NCBI RefSeq assembly: GCF_900215145.1
Contig: NZ_OBDO01000002.1
Location: 248,001-312,000, forward strand
From: Geodermatophilus sabuli
GTDB taxonomy: Bacteria; Actinomycetota; Actinomycetes; Mycobacteriales; Geodermatophilaceae
Length of the DNA: 64,000 nt
Direction: 5' to 3'
Under the pieces are notes generated by a model. That model worked only from the letters and a program-made list of their open reading frames with translations, did not search any database and had not been told where the DNA came from. The translations under genes and the position numbers were made by a program. Below, piece after piece: positions 7,268 through 16,046 of this stretch (position 1 is the first letter of the stretch; every line of letters begins with the position of its first letter).

Positions 7268-7780
7268 GTGCTGCTGCGGGCCGTTCTCGGTGACATCACC
7301 CAGGCCGACGTCGACGTCGTCGTGAACGCGGCCAACCCCGGCCTGCTCGGCGGTGGCGGCGTCGACGGCGCGATCCACGCGGCCGGTGGTCCGCAGATCC
7401 TGGCGGAGTGCCGGGCGCTGAAGGCGCGGCTGCCCGACGGCAGGCTGCCCCGCGGCCGAGCCGTGGCGACGACGGCCGGCCGGCTCCCCGCCCGCTGGGT
7501 CGTGCACACCGCCGGGCCGATCTGGTCGGCGACGCAGGACCGGTCGGCCGTCCTGCGCTCCTGCTACACCGAGAGCCTGCGGGTCGCCGACGGCCTGGGC
7601 GCGCACTCGGTGGCCTTCCCCGCCATCTCGGCGGGCGTGTACGGCTGGCCGCTGGAGGACGCCGCCGTCCAGGCGGTCGCGGGGGTGCGCGCCACGGCGG
7701 TCGAGCACGTCCAGGAAGTGCGGTTCGTGCTGTTCGGCGACGCCGCGCTGGCGGCGTTCGAGGCCGCGCTCAGCGACTGA
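7268..7780 (+). CDS. Macro domain O-acetyl-ADP-ribose deacetylase-like protein
   Basis: A single macro domain of 170 residues that should bind ADP-ribose and remove acetyl or ADP-ribosyl groups. The catalytic and binding loops of the MacroD/YmdB type are clear: NAANPGLLGGGGVDGAIH (20-37), with N20, N23 and D33, and the diphosphate loop FPAISAGVYG (117-126). GTG 7268 fits the promoter pattern. The 3' end overlaps the convergent spermidine-synthase-like gene by 11 bp. Confidence 0.9.
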   Translation: MLLRAVLGDITQADVDVVVNAANPGLLGGGGVDGAIHAAGGPQILAECRALKARLPDGRLPRGRAVATTAGRLPARWVVHTAGPIWSATQDRSAVLRSCYTESLRVADGLGAHSVAFPAISAGVYGWPLEDAAVQAVAGVRATAVEHVQEVRFVLFGDAALAAFEAALSD

Positions 7781-8630
7781 ACACCCCTTCCGGGGGCTCG
7801 GGGGAGGCGACGGCGTCGGCGTCGTGGACCGGCTGGGCCCGCCCGGCGAACCGGTCGAGGTCGGCGCCCTCGACCACCCGGCTGGGCATGGGGTCCGAGG
7901 CGCAGCGGCGTACCAGCGCGGGGGCCGGCAGCTCGGCGTCCGAGGCCACCGCCACCAGGTTGCCGAAACGGCGGCCGCGCAGCGTGCCCGGCTCGGCCAG
8001 CAGGCACACGTGCGCGAAGACGGCGCGCAGCGTCGCGACCTGGACGCGGGCGAAGCGCAGCGGCGGGCCGTCGGCGACGTTGACCGCGTACACCCCACCG
8101 GGGCGCAGCACCCGCCGCGCCTGCTGGGCGTACTCCACGCTGGTCAGGTGGGCAGGGGTCCGGGCCCCGGCGAAGACGTCACTGACGACCACGTCGGCGC
8201 TCCCCGCCGGCAGGGCCTCCAGCCCGGCGCGGGCGTCCGCGGCGCGGACCCGGATCCGCGCGCCGCGGGGGAGCGGGAGGTGGGCGCGCACCAGGTCGGT
8301 GAGCGGCTGGTCCAGCTCCACCACCCGCTGCCGGGAGCCGGGGCGGGTCACCGCGACGTACCGGGGCAGGGTGAGCGCCCCGCCCCCCAGGTGGACGACG
8401 TCGATCGGCGCGCCCTCGTCGGCGGCCAGGTCCAGGACGTGGCCGATCCGGCGCACGTACTCGAACTCCAGGTGTCCGGGGTCGGCGAGGTCGACGTGCG
8501 ACTGCGGCGTCCCGTCGACCATGAGCACCCACGAGCCGTCGCGGTCGGCGTCCCCGAGCAGCTCGGCGGTGCCGCCGTCCACCGGCGTGGGGCCTGGGGG
8601 GACGACCTCGGGAACGGGACGCCGGCTCAT
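7770..8630 (-). CDS. Spermidine synthase-like methyltransferase-fold protein
   Basis: 286 residues with the Rossmann fold of spermidine synthases: HLGGGALTLPRY (80-91, glycine motif 82-84), the acidic end of strand 2 (VVELD), and VVSDVFAG where polyamine synthases carry their catalytic Asp. The usual substrate loop is not conserved, so true aminopropyl transfer is doubtful; similar actinobacterial proteins are called fused MFS/spermidine synthase-like, but no membrane part is present here. The ATG overlaps the stop of the upstream mycothiol-dependent gene by 4 nt. Confidence 0.75.
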   Translation of the reverse strand: MSRRPVPEVVPPGPTPVDGGTAELLGDADRDGSWVLMVDGTPQSHVDLADPGHLEFEYVRRIGHVLDLAADEGAPIDVVHLGGGALTLPRYVAVTRPGSRQRVVELDQPLTDLVRAHLPLPRGARIRVRAADARAGLEALPAGSADVVVSDVFAGARTPAHLTSVEYAQQARRVLRPGGVYAVNVADGPPLRFARVQVATLRAVFAHVCLLAEPGTLRGRRFGNLVAVASDAELPAPALVRRCASDPMPSRVVEGADLDRFAGRAQPVHDADAVASPEPPEGVFSR

Positions 8631-9415
8631 CGGCCGCGCAGCAGGGACTCGGCCGCCGGGTCCCCGGTGACGGCGACCTCGGCCGGGCGGCCCCACAGCC
8701 GGCGCAGCAGCGCACCGGCGGGTGCCTCGAGCCGGGCGTCGGCGGGGGCGCCGGTGGCGCCGGTGGCTGCGTCGCCGTCGCGGACCTCGACCGCGCCGTC
8801 GGTGAGGCGCACAAGCCACGCGCGTCCGGTGTCGGTGCTGCGCACGGCGACGCTCGCCGTGGCGGTGCGCAGCGGCTCGGTGTGCGCCCAGCGGGGGACG
8901 ACGACCCGCAGCACCTCGTCGACGCCGTCCTCGGCCAGCTCGGCCTCGACGGCGGTGACCGGGACGCCGGCGGCGACCTCGAGGTCCATCCGGTGGACGG
9001 CGAGCTCGTGTGCCTGCCGGCGTGCCCACGACGCGGCGGCCTTGGGTGCTGCCGGGCTCATGTGCCAGCACGGGGAGTCCCCGGGCGTGCCGCGCAGCGC
9101 GTGCACCAGGTCGGTCAGCCCGGCGGCGTACCAGTCGAGCAGGCCGTCGTCCGGTGGCCGGGGCGGCGGCGGGGGCGGCTCGGTGGTGCCCGCCTGCACG
9201 ATGGCCGTCGCCCAGCGGTGCACGGCGCCGAGGTGCCCGACGAGGTCGCGGACCGTCCAGGCGGGTACCCACGGCACGGGTGTGTCCAGGTGCGCCGCCG
9301 TCAGCCCGGCCTCGACCTCCTGGACGAGGACGCCGAACCGCTCGCCCTCCTCGACGACGGCCTCGATGCAGCGCAGCCGCAGGGGCTCACCGACCAGGGA
9401 CGTCACGCCGTCCAT
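8627..9415 (-). CDS. Maleylpyruvate isomerase family mycothiol-dependent enzyme
   Basis: 262 residues. The N-terminal DinB-like four-helix bundle (about 1-170) has the family core WTVRDLVGHLGAVHRWA and, later, HELAVHRMDLE, which supply the three metal-binding residues. The C-terminal alpha/beta domain (about 190-262) is the usual MDMPI C domain. The family uses mycothiol, the thiol made by the MshA pathway encoded 3 kb away, but the substrate is unknown. It includes many non-isomerases, for example anti-sigma-like proteins. Confidence 0.82.
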   Translation of the reverse strand: MDGVTSLVGEPLRLRCIEAVVEEGERFGVLVQEVEAGLTAAHLDTPVPWVPAWTVRDLVGHLGAVHRWATAIVQAGTTEPPPPPPRPPDDGLLDWYAAGLTDLVHALRGTPGDSPCWHMSPAAPKAAASWARRQAHELAVHRMDLEVAAGVPVTAVEAELAEDGVDEVLRVVVPRWAHTEPLRTATASVAVRSTDTGRAWLVRLTDGAVEVRDGDAATGATGAPADARLEAPAGALLRRLWGRPAEVAVTGDPAAESLLRGR

Positions 9416-9433
9416 GGTGCCGGACCGCCCGCC

Positions 9434-9646
9434 TCAGGCCGGCGTGCCCTCCGCCAGGGTGGCGGCGACCAGGGCGTTCGCGTGCCCGTGCCCCATCCCG
9501 TGCTCGGACTTCAGCCACCCGACGAGCTCCATGTGTTTCGTCAGCGGCGAGGCCCTGATCAGCTCCTGCCACTCCGCGATCGGCCGCCCGTACTTCGCCT
9601 CGATCGACGGGAAGTAGCTGGCCGGGCCCGTGACTGCGTCTGCCAT
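9434..9646 (-). CDS. DUF4287 small protein
   Basis: 70 residues with the pattern SYFPSIEAKYGRPI and KSEHGMGHGHANALVAA typical of DUF4287. Small, soluble, of unknown function, common in actinobacteria and sometimes next to DUF5655. The start at 9646 is supported by a CAGGAT box 6 nt upstream; an ATG at 9664 would add six residues. Confidence 0.75.
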   Translation of the reverse strand: MADAVTGPASYFPSIEAKYGRPIAEWQELIRASPLTKHMELVGWLKSEHGMGHGHANALVAATLAEGTPA

Positions 9647-9652
9647 GCCCGC

Positions 9653-9658
9653 ATCCTG
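9653..9658 (-). promoter_or_regulatory. -10-like CAGGAT box of the DUF4287 gene
   Basis: CAGGAT on the minus strand, 6 nt before the ATG. The same box precedes three other starts (12473, 16777, 17227). Confidence 0.35.
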
Positions 9659-9687
9659 GCGCATCCCGGGGACGGTTCCGGGCGGGC

Positions 9688-10548
9688 TCAGGCCGGGGCG
9701 ACGGCCGACCAGCGCACGGTGACCTCACCGTGCCGCCACCGCCGCGACGAGCCGACGAACGGCCAGCCCTGGTCGGCCAGCGCCTGCACGGCCGCGGTCC
9801 AGCGCTGGCGCGGGCCGAAGGTGGACAGCCCGGCGGCGGTGGCCCAGGCGCCGTCGAGGGCGCGCAGGAACTCGTGGACCGGCTGCCCCGGGACGTTGTG
9901 GTGGATCAGCGCCTTGGGCAGCCGCTCGGCGAGGTCGGAGGGCCGGTCCAGGTCCGCCACCCGGGCCGACAGCGTGAGGGTGAGCGGCCCGTCGGCGTCC
10001 AGGGCGACCCAGGCGGCGCGGCGTCCCCACTCGTCGCAGGTCCCCTCCACCAGCAGCCCGCCCGGCCCGAGCGCGGCGCACGTGGTCTCCCAGGCTCGGG
10101 CGGCGGACTCCTCGTCGTACTGGCGCAGCACGTTGAACGCCCGGACCAGCACCGGCTGCAGCCCGGCCAGCTCGAAGCCGCCGAGGCGGAAGTCCACCCG
10201 CGGCGGGTCGCGGTCGGCGGCGACGGCGGCGACCCGCGCCGGGTCGATCTCCAGGCCGACGACCTCCAGACCGTGCACCTCCGGTCCCAGCCGGTCGGCC
10301 ATCTCCAGCGTGGTGACGGCGGACGAGCCGTAGCCGAGGTCGACGACGAGCGGGCGGGCGGCGTCGCGCAGCCGAGGGAGCTGGGTGGCCAGCAGCCAGC
10401 GGTCGACGCGGCGCAGCCGGTTGGCGTTCGTGGTGCCCCGCGTCGGCAGGCCGAGAGCCCGGGCGCGGCCGGCGGCGAGGCGCGGGTTGGCCTTCCTGGG
10501 GGTGAGGACGGCCCGGCGCTTGTGGTCACCGCCTCCCGCCTCGCTCAC
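9688..10548 (-). CDS. Class I SAM-dependent methyltransferase
   Basis: 286 residues. SAM-binding motif I is VVDLGYGSSAVTTLE, where the usual GxGxG is GYGSS, and the acidic residue after strand 2 is in VVGLEIDPARV. The C-terminal third (HHNVPGQPVHEFLRALD and onward) suggests a family-specific substrate lid. Target unknown. GTG 10548 lies 8 nt from a minus-strand TACGCT. It is divergent from murB with only 34 nt between the starts. Confidence 0.75.
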   Translation of the reverse strand: MSEAGGGDHKRRAVLTPRKANPRLAAGRARALGLPTRGTTNANRLRRVDRWLLATQLPRLRDAARPLVVDLGYGSSAVTTLEMADRLGPEVHGLEVVGLEIDPARVAAVAADRDPPRVDFRLGGFELAGLQPVLVRAFNVLRQYDEESAARAWETTCAALGPGGLLVEGTCDEWGRRAAWVALDADGPLTLTLSARVADLDRPSDLAERLPKALIHHNVPGQPVHEFLRALDGAWATAAGLSTFGPRQRWTAAVQALADQGWPFVGSSRRWRHGEVTVRWSAVAPA

Positions 10549-10556
10549 CGGTCCAG

Positions 10557-10576
10557 AGCGTAGACCCGGTTAGCGT
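10557..10576. promoter_or_regulatory. Divergent -10 boxes (methyltransferase / murB)
   Basis: TACGCT on the minus strand (10562-10557), 8 nt from the methyltransferase GTG. TAGCGT on the plus strand (10571-10576), 6 nt from the murB GTG. Both transcripts would be leaderless or nearly so. Confidence 0.45.
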
Positions 10577-10582
10577 GGAGCC

Positions 10583-11614
10583 GTGCAGGTCCGACGGAAC
10601 GCCCGCCTCGCGGAGCTGACGACGCTGGCGGTGGGCGGCCCCGCCGAGCGGCTCGTCGAGGTCACCGATGCCGGCGAGCTGGTCGCCGCCGTCCGCGAGG
10701 CCGACACGGCCGGCCGGCCCCTGCTGCTGCTCGGCGGTGGCTCGAACCTGATCGCCCCCGACGAGGGCTGGCCCGGCGACGTCGTCGCCATCCGCAGCCG
10801 CGGGGTCCAGCGCGACGGGTCGCAGCTGCTCGTCCAGGCGGGGGAGCCGTGGGACGACCTGGTCGCGTACACCGTCGAGCAGCAACTGGCGGGCGTGGAG
10901 GCGTTGTCGGGCATCCCCGGCTCGACCGGTGCCACGCCCGTGCAGAACGTCGGTGCGTACGGCCAGGAGGTCGCGCAGGTCATCACCGCGGTGCGCGCGT
11001 ACGACCGGGCCGACGGCGTCGAGAGGGTGCTGACGCCCGCGGAGTGCGGGTTCGCCTACCGCGACAGCCGGCTCAAGCGCGAGCCCGGCCGGTTCGTCGT
11101 CCTCGAGGTCTCCTTCCAGCTGGCGCCCGGGGAGCTGTCCCGGCCGGTCGGCTACGCCGAGCTGGCCCGCCGGCTGGGTGTCGAGCTGGGGACGCCGGCC
11201 CCGCTGGCCGACGTGCGTGCCGCGGTGCTGGAGCTCCGCCGCGGCAAGGGGATGGTCTGGGACCCGGCCGACCCCGACAGCCGCAGCGCCGGTTCGTTCT
11301 TCACCAACCCGATCGTGCCTGTGGCGCAGTCCGTCGAGGGCTGCCCGAGCTGGCCGGCCGGCGACGGGCACGTGAAGCTCAGCGCCGCCTGGCTGGTGCA
11401 GCACGCCGGCTTCGGCCGCGGCACCCGCCAGGGCCGGGTCGGGACGTCGTCCCGCCACAGCCTGGCCCTGACGACGTCGGACGGTGCCACCGCCGCCGAG
11501 CTGCTGGCCTTCGCCGACACGGTGGTCGCCGCCGTCGCGGAGCGCTTCGGCGTGACCCTCGAGCGGGAGCCGACGACGCCCTCGCCCGACCCGGTGCTGC
11601 TCACCCGCCGTTGA
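10583..11614 (+). CDS. murB: UDP-N-acetylenolpyruvoylglucosamine reductase
   Basis: Reduces UDP-GlcNAc-enolpyruvate to UDP-MurNAc with NADPH and FAD, the second committed step of peptidoglycan synthesis. Of 343 residues, the FAD-binding loop LLLLGGGSNL is near residue 50. QNVGAYGQEV and AYRDSRLK carry the substrate Tyr/Arg, and AGSFFTNP carries the proton-donor serine. This layout is type I MurB, like E. coli. The C-terminal SLALTT segment is also conserved. GTG 10583 follows TAGCGT by 6 nt. murB sits at the same relative place in M. tuberculosis (Rv0482). Confidence 0.95.
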   Translation: MQVRRNARLAELTTLAVGGPAERLVEVTDAGELVAAVREADTAGRPLLLLGGGSNLIAPDEGWPGDVVAIRSRGVQRDGSQLLVQAGEPWDDLVAYTVEQQLAGVEALSGIPGSTGATPVQNVGAYGQEVAQVITAVRAYDRADGVERVLTPAECGFAYRDSRLKREPGRFVVLEVSFQLAPGELSRPVGYAELARRLGVELGTPAPLADVRAAVLELRRGKGMVWDPADPDSRSAGSFFTNPIVPVAQSVEGCPSWPAGDGHVKLSAAWLVQHAGFGRGTRQGRVGTSSRHSLALTTSDGATAAELLAFADTVVAAVAERFGVTLEREPTTPSPDPVLLTRR

Positions 11615-11684
11615 CCATCGGGGAGGTCACGGGGCAGGTCGTGAGGTCGCAGGCAGATCGGGAGGTCGGCGGGAGGCGCTCCGG

Positions 11685-12473
11685 TCAGATCTCCTCGCGG
11701 AAGACCTTGTGCTGGGCCGCCTGGGCGCGGGGGCGGACGACCAGCAGGTCGACGTTGACGTGGTGCGGCCGGGTCAGGGCCCAGGCGATGCAGTCGGCGA
11801 CGTCCTCGGCGACCAACGGCTCGCGCACCCCCCGGTAGACCGCCTCGGCCTTGTCCCGGTCGCCGACCCGGTTGAGCGTGAACTCCTCGGTCCTGACCAT
11901 CCCCGGTGCGATCTCGACCACCCGCACCGGCTGGTCGTACAGCTCCAGCCGCAGCGTCTCGGCCAGCGTGTGCACCGCGTGCTTGGCCGCCGTGTAGGAC
12001 GCCCCGCCCTCGTAGGAGATCAGCCCCGCGGTGGAGCCCGTGAACAGCAGGTCGCCGGCCCCGGAGGCGATCAGCGCGGGCAGCAGCGCCTTGGTCAGGC
12101 GGACGGTGCCGAGCACGTTGACCTCGTAGGTGCGCTGCCACGAGTCCAGGTCGGCCTCGGCGACGGGGGCGGCGTCGAAGGCCCCGCCGGCGTTGTTGAC
12201 CAGCACGTCCACGCGAGCGAGGGAGCCGGCGAACTCCTCGACCGACGCCGGGTCGGTGAGGTCCAGGGGCAGCGCCCGCGCGCCGATCTCCCCGGCCAGT
12301 GCGGTCAGCCGGTCCATCCGCCGCGCGCCGAGGACGACGTCGAAGCCCTCGGCGGCCAACCGGCGTGCGGTGGCCGCCCCGATGCCGCTGGAGGCGCCGG
12401 TGACGACGGCGGTGCGGCCCCGGCCGGGCAGGTCGGCGGGAGTGGAGGGAGACTGGGCGGAGGGGCCGGGCAT
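11685..12473 (-). CDS. Short-chain dehydrogenase/reductase
   Basis: A classical SDR of 262 residues: nucleotide motif TGASSGIG (25-32), NNAGG, a catalytic Ser in FTGSTAG and YTAAK as the active-site Tyr/Lys pair. LGARRMD after strand 2 suggests NADP preference. Substrate unknown; a similar SDR flanks mshA in M. tuberculosis (Rv0484c). The start at 12473 lies 7 nt after CAGGAT; an alternative ATG at 12482 would add three residues. Confidence 0.88.
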   Translation of the reverse strand: MPGPSAQSPSTPADLPGRGRTAVVTGASSGIGAATARRLAAEGFDVVLGARRMDRLTALAGEIGARALPLDLTDPASVEEFAGSLARVDVLVNNAGGAFDAAPVAEADLDSWQRTYEVNVLGTVRLTKALLPALIASGAGDLLFTGSTAGLISYEGGASYTAAKHAVHTLAETLRLELYDQPVRVVEIAPGMVRTEEFTLNRVGDRDKAEAVYRGVREPLVAEDVADCIAWALTRPHHVNVDLLVVRPRAQAAQHKVFREEI

Positions 12474-12480
12474 GAACCCC

Positions 12481-12501
12481 ATCCTGGCGCTGTTGCAGGA
12501 T
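12481..12501. promoter_or_regulatory. Divergent CAGGAT boxes (SDR / mshA)
   Basis: CAGGAT on the minus strand (12486-12481) precedes the SDR start by 7 nt. CAGGAT on the plus strand (12496-12501) could start a transcript near 12508 that carries the direct repeat and the mshA ribosome site. Inferred. Confidence 0.35.
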
Positions 12502-12503
12502 GG

Positions 12504-12569
12504 AGAGTCGAGCGGGTGCCTCCGGCGCCCCCACGTGCAGAGTCGAGCGGGTGCCGTCCGGCGCCCCCA
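12504..12569 (+). repeat. 30/31-bp direct repeat in the mshA leader
   Basis: Copies at 12504-12533 and 12539-12569 differ by a single inserted G and are 5 bp apart. They lie between the CAGGAT box and the GGGAGG ribosome site of mshA, so they fall in the untranslated leader if the promoter call is right. Confidence 0.8.
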
Positions 12570-12589
12570 GCCGAGGCGGGAGGTCGGAC

Positions 12590-13942
12590 GTGGCCGCTCG
12601 CCGCCGTTCCCGGTCGGCCGTGCCCCGGCGGGTGGCGACCCTGTCGGTGCACACCAGTCCGCTGGACCAGCCCGGTGCCGGTGACGCCGGCGGCATGAAC
12701 GTCTACGTCGTCGAGGTCTCCCGCCGGCTGGCTGCCCGCGGCATCGAGGTCGACGTCTTCACCCGCGCCACCTCCAGCGACCTGCCACCGGTGGTCGAGA
12801 TGAGCCCCGGCGTGACCGTGCGGCACGTCAGCGCCGGCCCGTTCGAGGGCCTGGGCAAGGAGGAGCTGCCGAGCCAGCTGTGCGCCTTCACCGCTGCCGT
12901 GCTGCGCGAGGAGGCGCAGCACGAGCCCGGTCACTACGACGTCGTCCACTCCCACTACTGGCTGTCGGGCCAGGTGGGCTGGCTGGCCCGCGACCGGTGG
13001 AGCGTCCCGCTCATCCACACCGCGCACACCCTCGCCAAGGTGAAGAACGCCGCCCTCGCCGCCGGCGACCGGCCGGAGCCGCGGGGCCGCGTGATCGGTG
13101 AGGAGCAGGTGGTGGCCGAGGCCGACCGGCTGATCGCCAACACCGAGGACGAGGCCCGCCAGCTCGTCGACCACTACGCCGCCGACCCGCGCCGCACCCT
13201 CGTCGTCCCGCCCGGAGTCGACCTCGACCGGTTCACGCCCGGCGACCGGACGGCGGCCCGCCGGGCGCTCGGCATCGCCGACGACGCCGTGGTGCTGCTG
13301 TTCGTCGGCCGGATCCAACCGCTCAAGGCGCCCGACCTGCTGCTCGAGGCCGCCGCGCGGATGCTCGCCGAGGACCCGGCGCTGCGCGACCGGCTCCAGG
13401 TGCACGTGATCGGCGCGCCCAGCGGGTCGGGCCTGGAGGCCCCGCAGCAGCTGGAACAGCTCGCCGTCGAGCTGGGCATCGCCGACCTCGTGCGCTTCCT
13501 CCCGCCTCAGCACGCCGAGCAGCTGGCCCGGCACTACCGCGCCGCCGACGTCGCCGTCGTGCCGAGCCACAACGAGTCCTTCGGGCTGGTCGCGCTCGAG
13601 GCGCAGGCGTGCGGCACCCCGGTCGTCGCCGCCGCCGTCGGGGGCCTGCGGACGGCGGTCCGCGACGGGGTCTCCGGTGTGCTCGTCGGGGGCCGCGACC
13701 CGGCCGACTACGCCGCCGCGATCCGCGCCGTCCTCACCCGCCGGGAGCTGCTGTCCGCCGGTGCCCGCCGTCACGCGGCCGCCTTCTCCTGGGAGCGCAC
13801 CGTCGACTCGCTGGTGGCGGCCTACACCGCCGCGGCCGAGGAGATGGCGGCCGCCGCGCGGCAGGCCGTCGCCGCCCCGGTGCTGCGCGCGGCCCGCGGC
13901 CTGGGGGCGGTGCGGGCGCTCGGCGCCCAGGTGGCCCGATGA
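12590..13942 (+). CDS. mshA: D-inositol-3-phosphate glycosyltransferase, mycothiol step 1
   Basis: Transfers GlcNAc from UDP-GlcNAc to 1-L-myo-inositol-1-phosphate to begin mycothiol synthesis. 450 residues, GT4 fold with two Rossmann halves. The N-terminal HTSPLDQPG (from residue 21) and GGMNVYV are the MshA signature. [12 protein letters not shown] and [19 protein letters not shown] hold the UDP-sugar site and the EX7E motif. GTG 12590 was chosen because GGGAGG sits 6 nt upstream; the reading frame extends to an ATG at 12500, but that stretch is the untranslated direct repeat. The stop overlaps the YbjN gene by 4 nt. Confidence 0.95.
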   Translation: MAARRRSRSAVPRRVATLSVHTSPLDQPGAGDAGGMNVYVVEVSRRLAARGIEVDVFTRATSSDLPPVVEMSPGVTVRHVSAGPFEGLGKEELPSQLCAFTAAVLREEAQHEPGHYDVVHSHYWLSGQVGWLARDRWSVPLIHTAHTLAKVKNAALAAGDRPEPRGRVIGEEQVVAEADRLIANTEDEARQLVDHYAADPRRTLVVPPGVDLDRFTPGDRTAARRALGIADDAVVLLFVGRIQPLKAPDLLLEAAARMLAEDPALRDRLQVHVIGAPSGSGLEAPQQLEQLAVELGIADLVRFLPPQHAEQLARHYRAADVAVVPSHNESFGLVALEAQACGTPVVAAAVGGLRTAVRDGVSGVLVGGRDPADYAAAIRAVLTRRELLSAGARRHAAAFSWERTVDSLVAAYTAAAEEMAAAARQAVAAPVLRAARGLGAVRALGAQVAR

Positions 13943-14460
13943 GCACCGGGGAGCTCGACGCGGTGATCGAGCAGACGCTGCGGGACGCGGAGCTGGCGCA
14001 CGAGCACCCCGCACCCGGCCGCTGGCTGGTCGACCTGCCGGGGACCAAGAAGCTCAAGACCGTCTGCGGGCTGATCGTCGGCGAGCACGCCCTGCGGGTG
14101 GAGGCCTTCGTCTGCCGCCAGCCCGACGAGAACCGCGAGCAGCTGTGGACCTACCTGCTGCAGCACAACGCCCGCATGTACGGGGTCGCCTACTCCATCG
14201 ACAGCGTCGGTGACGTCTACCTCACCGGCCGGCTGCCGCACGCGGCGGTCACCCCCGAGGAGCTCGACCGCATCCTGGGCGCGGTGCTGAGCTACGCCGA
14301 CGACCACTTCAACACCATGCTGGAGATCGGCTTCGGCACGTCGATCCGGCGCGAGTGGGAGTGGCGGGTCAAGCGCGGTGAGTCGCTGCGCAACCTCGAG
14401 GCGTTCGCCGACTTCGCCGACCCGACCCGGAGGTCGCGCCCCGCGGACGCCGGGGCGTGA
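13939..14460 (+). CDS. YbjN domain protein, mshA partner
   Basis: A 173-residue YbjN/type III secretion chaperone-like fold. W-rich segments [14 protein letters not shown] and [16 protein letters not shown] are typical of the actinobacterial YbjN that follows mshA (Rv0487 in M. tuberculosis). Soluble. ATG 13939 overlaps the mshA stop and the end overlaps the MFS gene, both by 4 nt, so co-translation with mycothiol synthesis is likely. A regulatory or chaperone role is assumed from the family; no enzyme motif is seen. Confidence 0.85.
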   Translation: MSTGELDAVIEQTLRDAELAHEHPAPGRWLVDLPGTKKLKTVCGLIVGEHALRVEAFVCRQPDENREQLWTYLLQHNARMYGVAYSIDSVGDVYLTGRLPHAAVTPEELDRILGAVLSYADDHFNTMLEIGFGTSIRREWEWRVKRGESLRNLEAFADFADPTRRSRPADAGA

Positions 14461-16046
14461 CGACCACCGACCGGGTGCCGGCCGCGACCGCGGAGCGGCC
14501 CGGCTACGCCCGCCGGTGGTGGGTGCTGGCCACCATGACGGTCTGCCTGCTCGTGGTGATCATGGGCAACACGACGCTCAACGTCGCGATCCCGACGCTG
14601 CAGCGGGAGCTCGGCGCCACCCAGGGCCAGCTGCAGTGGGCGATCGACGCCTACATCCTGGTCTTCGCCGGCCTGCTGTTCTCGTGGGGCGTGCTCGGCG
14701 ACCGGATCGGCCGCCGGAAGGTCCTGGTGCTGGGGCTGTCGATCTACACCGCCGCCTCGCTGCTGGGCGCGTTCAGCGACAGCCCGGTGGAGCTGATCGT
14801 GTGGCGGGCGGTCATGGGCATCGGCGGGGCGGCGGTGCAGCCGGCCACCCTCGCGGTCATCACCAACGTCTTCCCGCCCGGCGAGCGGGGCCGGGCCATC
14901 GGCATCTGGGCCGGGGTGGCCGGCCTCGCGGTCGCCGGCGGCCCGCTCGCCAGCGGCGCGGTGCTGGAGCACTTCTGGTGGGGCGCGATCTTCCTGATCG
15001 CCGTCCCGGTCGCCGTCCTCGGCATCGTCGCCACGGTGCTCGTCGTCCCGGAGTCCCGGGACCCAGCACCGGGGCGGCTGGACGTGCCCGGTGTGCTGCT
15101 GTCGATCGCGGCGCTGGTGGGCCTGGTCTACGGGATCATCCACGGCGGTTCGGGGGCGGGCTGGACGTCGCCCAGCGTCCTCGTGCCGCTGCTCGGCGGC
15201 CTGGTGCTGCTCGTCGTCTTCGTGCTGCTGCAGCGGCGGTCCAGCCACCCTGCCCTGGACGTCTCGCTCTTCCGCAACCCGGCCTTCTCCGCGGCCGCGG
15301 CGGCGCTCGGGCTGAACTTCTTCGCCCTCATGGGCGCGACGTTCTACCTCGTCTACTACCTGCAGGGCGTGCGCGGCGACGGGCCGCTGGCCAGTGGTGC
15401 CGCGCTGATCCCCATGGCCCTGGGCATGGGGATCACGGCGCCGGTGGCCTCGCGGATCGCCGAGCGGCTCGGCGCGAAGCTCGTCGTGGCCACCGGCTTC
15501 GTGCTCATCACGACCGCCGTCCTCGGGTTCCAGCTGCTCGACGGCGGTTCGCCGCTGTGGCTGCTGCTCACGATCCTGTCGGTGCAGGGCCTGGGCATGG
15601 GTGCGGTCATGGCGCCGACCACCGAGTCGATCATGTCCGTCGTCCCCCGGCACAAGGCGGGCGCGGGCGCGGCGGTGAACAACTCGGTGCGCCAGGTCGG
15701 CGGTGCCCTGGGGGTGGCCATCCTCGGCTCGCTGCTGGCGGCCTCGTACGCGGCCCATCTGGGGGATGCCGTCGACGGTCTGCCGCCGGACGCCCGGGCG
15801 GAGGCGAGCACCTCGATCGTGGCCACCCTGGAGGCGGTGGCGGCCGCCCGCGCCGGTGGCGACGCCGACGTCGCGGCGGCCGCGGGGAGCGTCGTGGGCC
15901 CTGCCCAGGACGCCTTCGTCTCGGCCATGCACCTCACCGCGGTGGGCACCGCGGGGGCCACGCTGGTCGCCGCCGTCGTCGTCCTCGCCTGGCTGCCCGG
16001 CCGCCGCCGTCCCGCCGGTCAGGACGCGGTACCGACCCACCAGTAG
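14457..16046 (+). CDS. MFS transporter, DHA2 (EmrB/QacA) family
   Basis: A 529-residue integral membrane protein. It has the family motif A loop GDRIGRRKVLVLG after TM2, motif D1-like TTLNVAIPTLQRELG in TM1, and motif C-like GIWAGVAGLAVAGGPLASG in TM5. Length and pattern fit the 14-TM DHA2 drug:H+ antiporters. Substrate unknown. The gene is coupled to ybjN by GTGA, so it may export something connected with thiol metabolism; that is a guess from context. Its 3' end overlaps a convergent methyltransferase gene by 28 bp. Confidence 0.88.
   Translation: MTTTDRVPAATAERPGYARRWWVLATMTVCLLVVIMGNTTLNVAIPTLQRELGATQGQLQWAIDAYILVFAGLLFSWGVLGDRIGRRKVLVLGLSIYTAASLLGAFSDSPVELIVWRAVMGIGGAAVQPATLAVITNVFPPGERGRAIGIWAGVAGLAVAGGPLASGAVLEHFWWGAIFLIAVPVAVLGIVATVLVVPESRDPAPGRLDVPGVLLSIAALVGLVYGIIHGGSGAGWTSPSVLVPLLGGLVLLVVFVLLQRRSSHPALDVSLFRNPAFSAAAAALGLNFFALMGATFYLVYYLQGVRGDGPLASGAALIPMALGMGITAPVASRIAERLGAKLVVATGFVLITTAVLGFQLLDGGSPLWLLLTILSVQGLGMGAVMAPTTESIMSVVPRHKAGAGAAVNNSVRQVGGALGVAILGSLLAASYAAHLGDAVDGLPPDARAEASTSIVATLEAVAAARAGGDADVAAAAGSVVGPAQDAFVSAMHLTAVGTAGATLVAAVVVLAWLPGRRRPAGQDAVPTHQ

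Noticed and set aside
12500..12590. An upstream ATG start for mshA
   Set aside because: The extra 30 residues are encoded by the direct repeat and read it in two different frames, whereas GTG 12590 has a good ribosome site.
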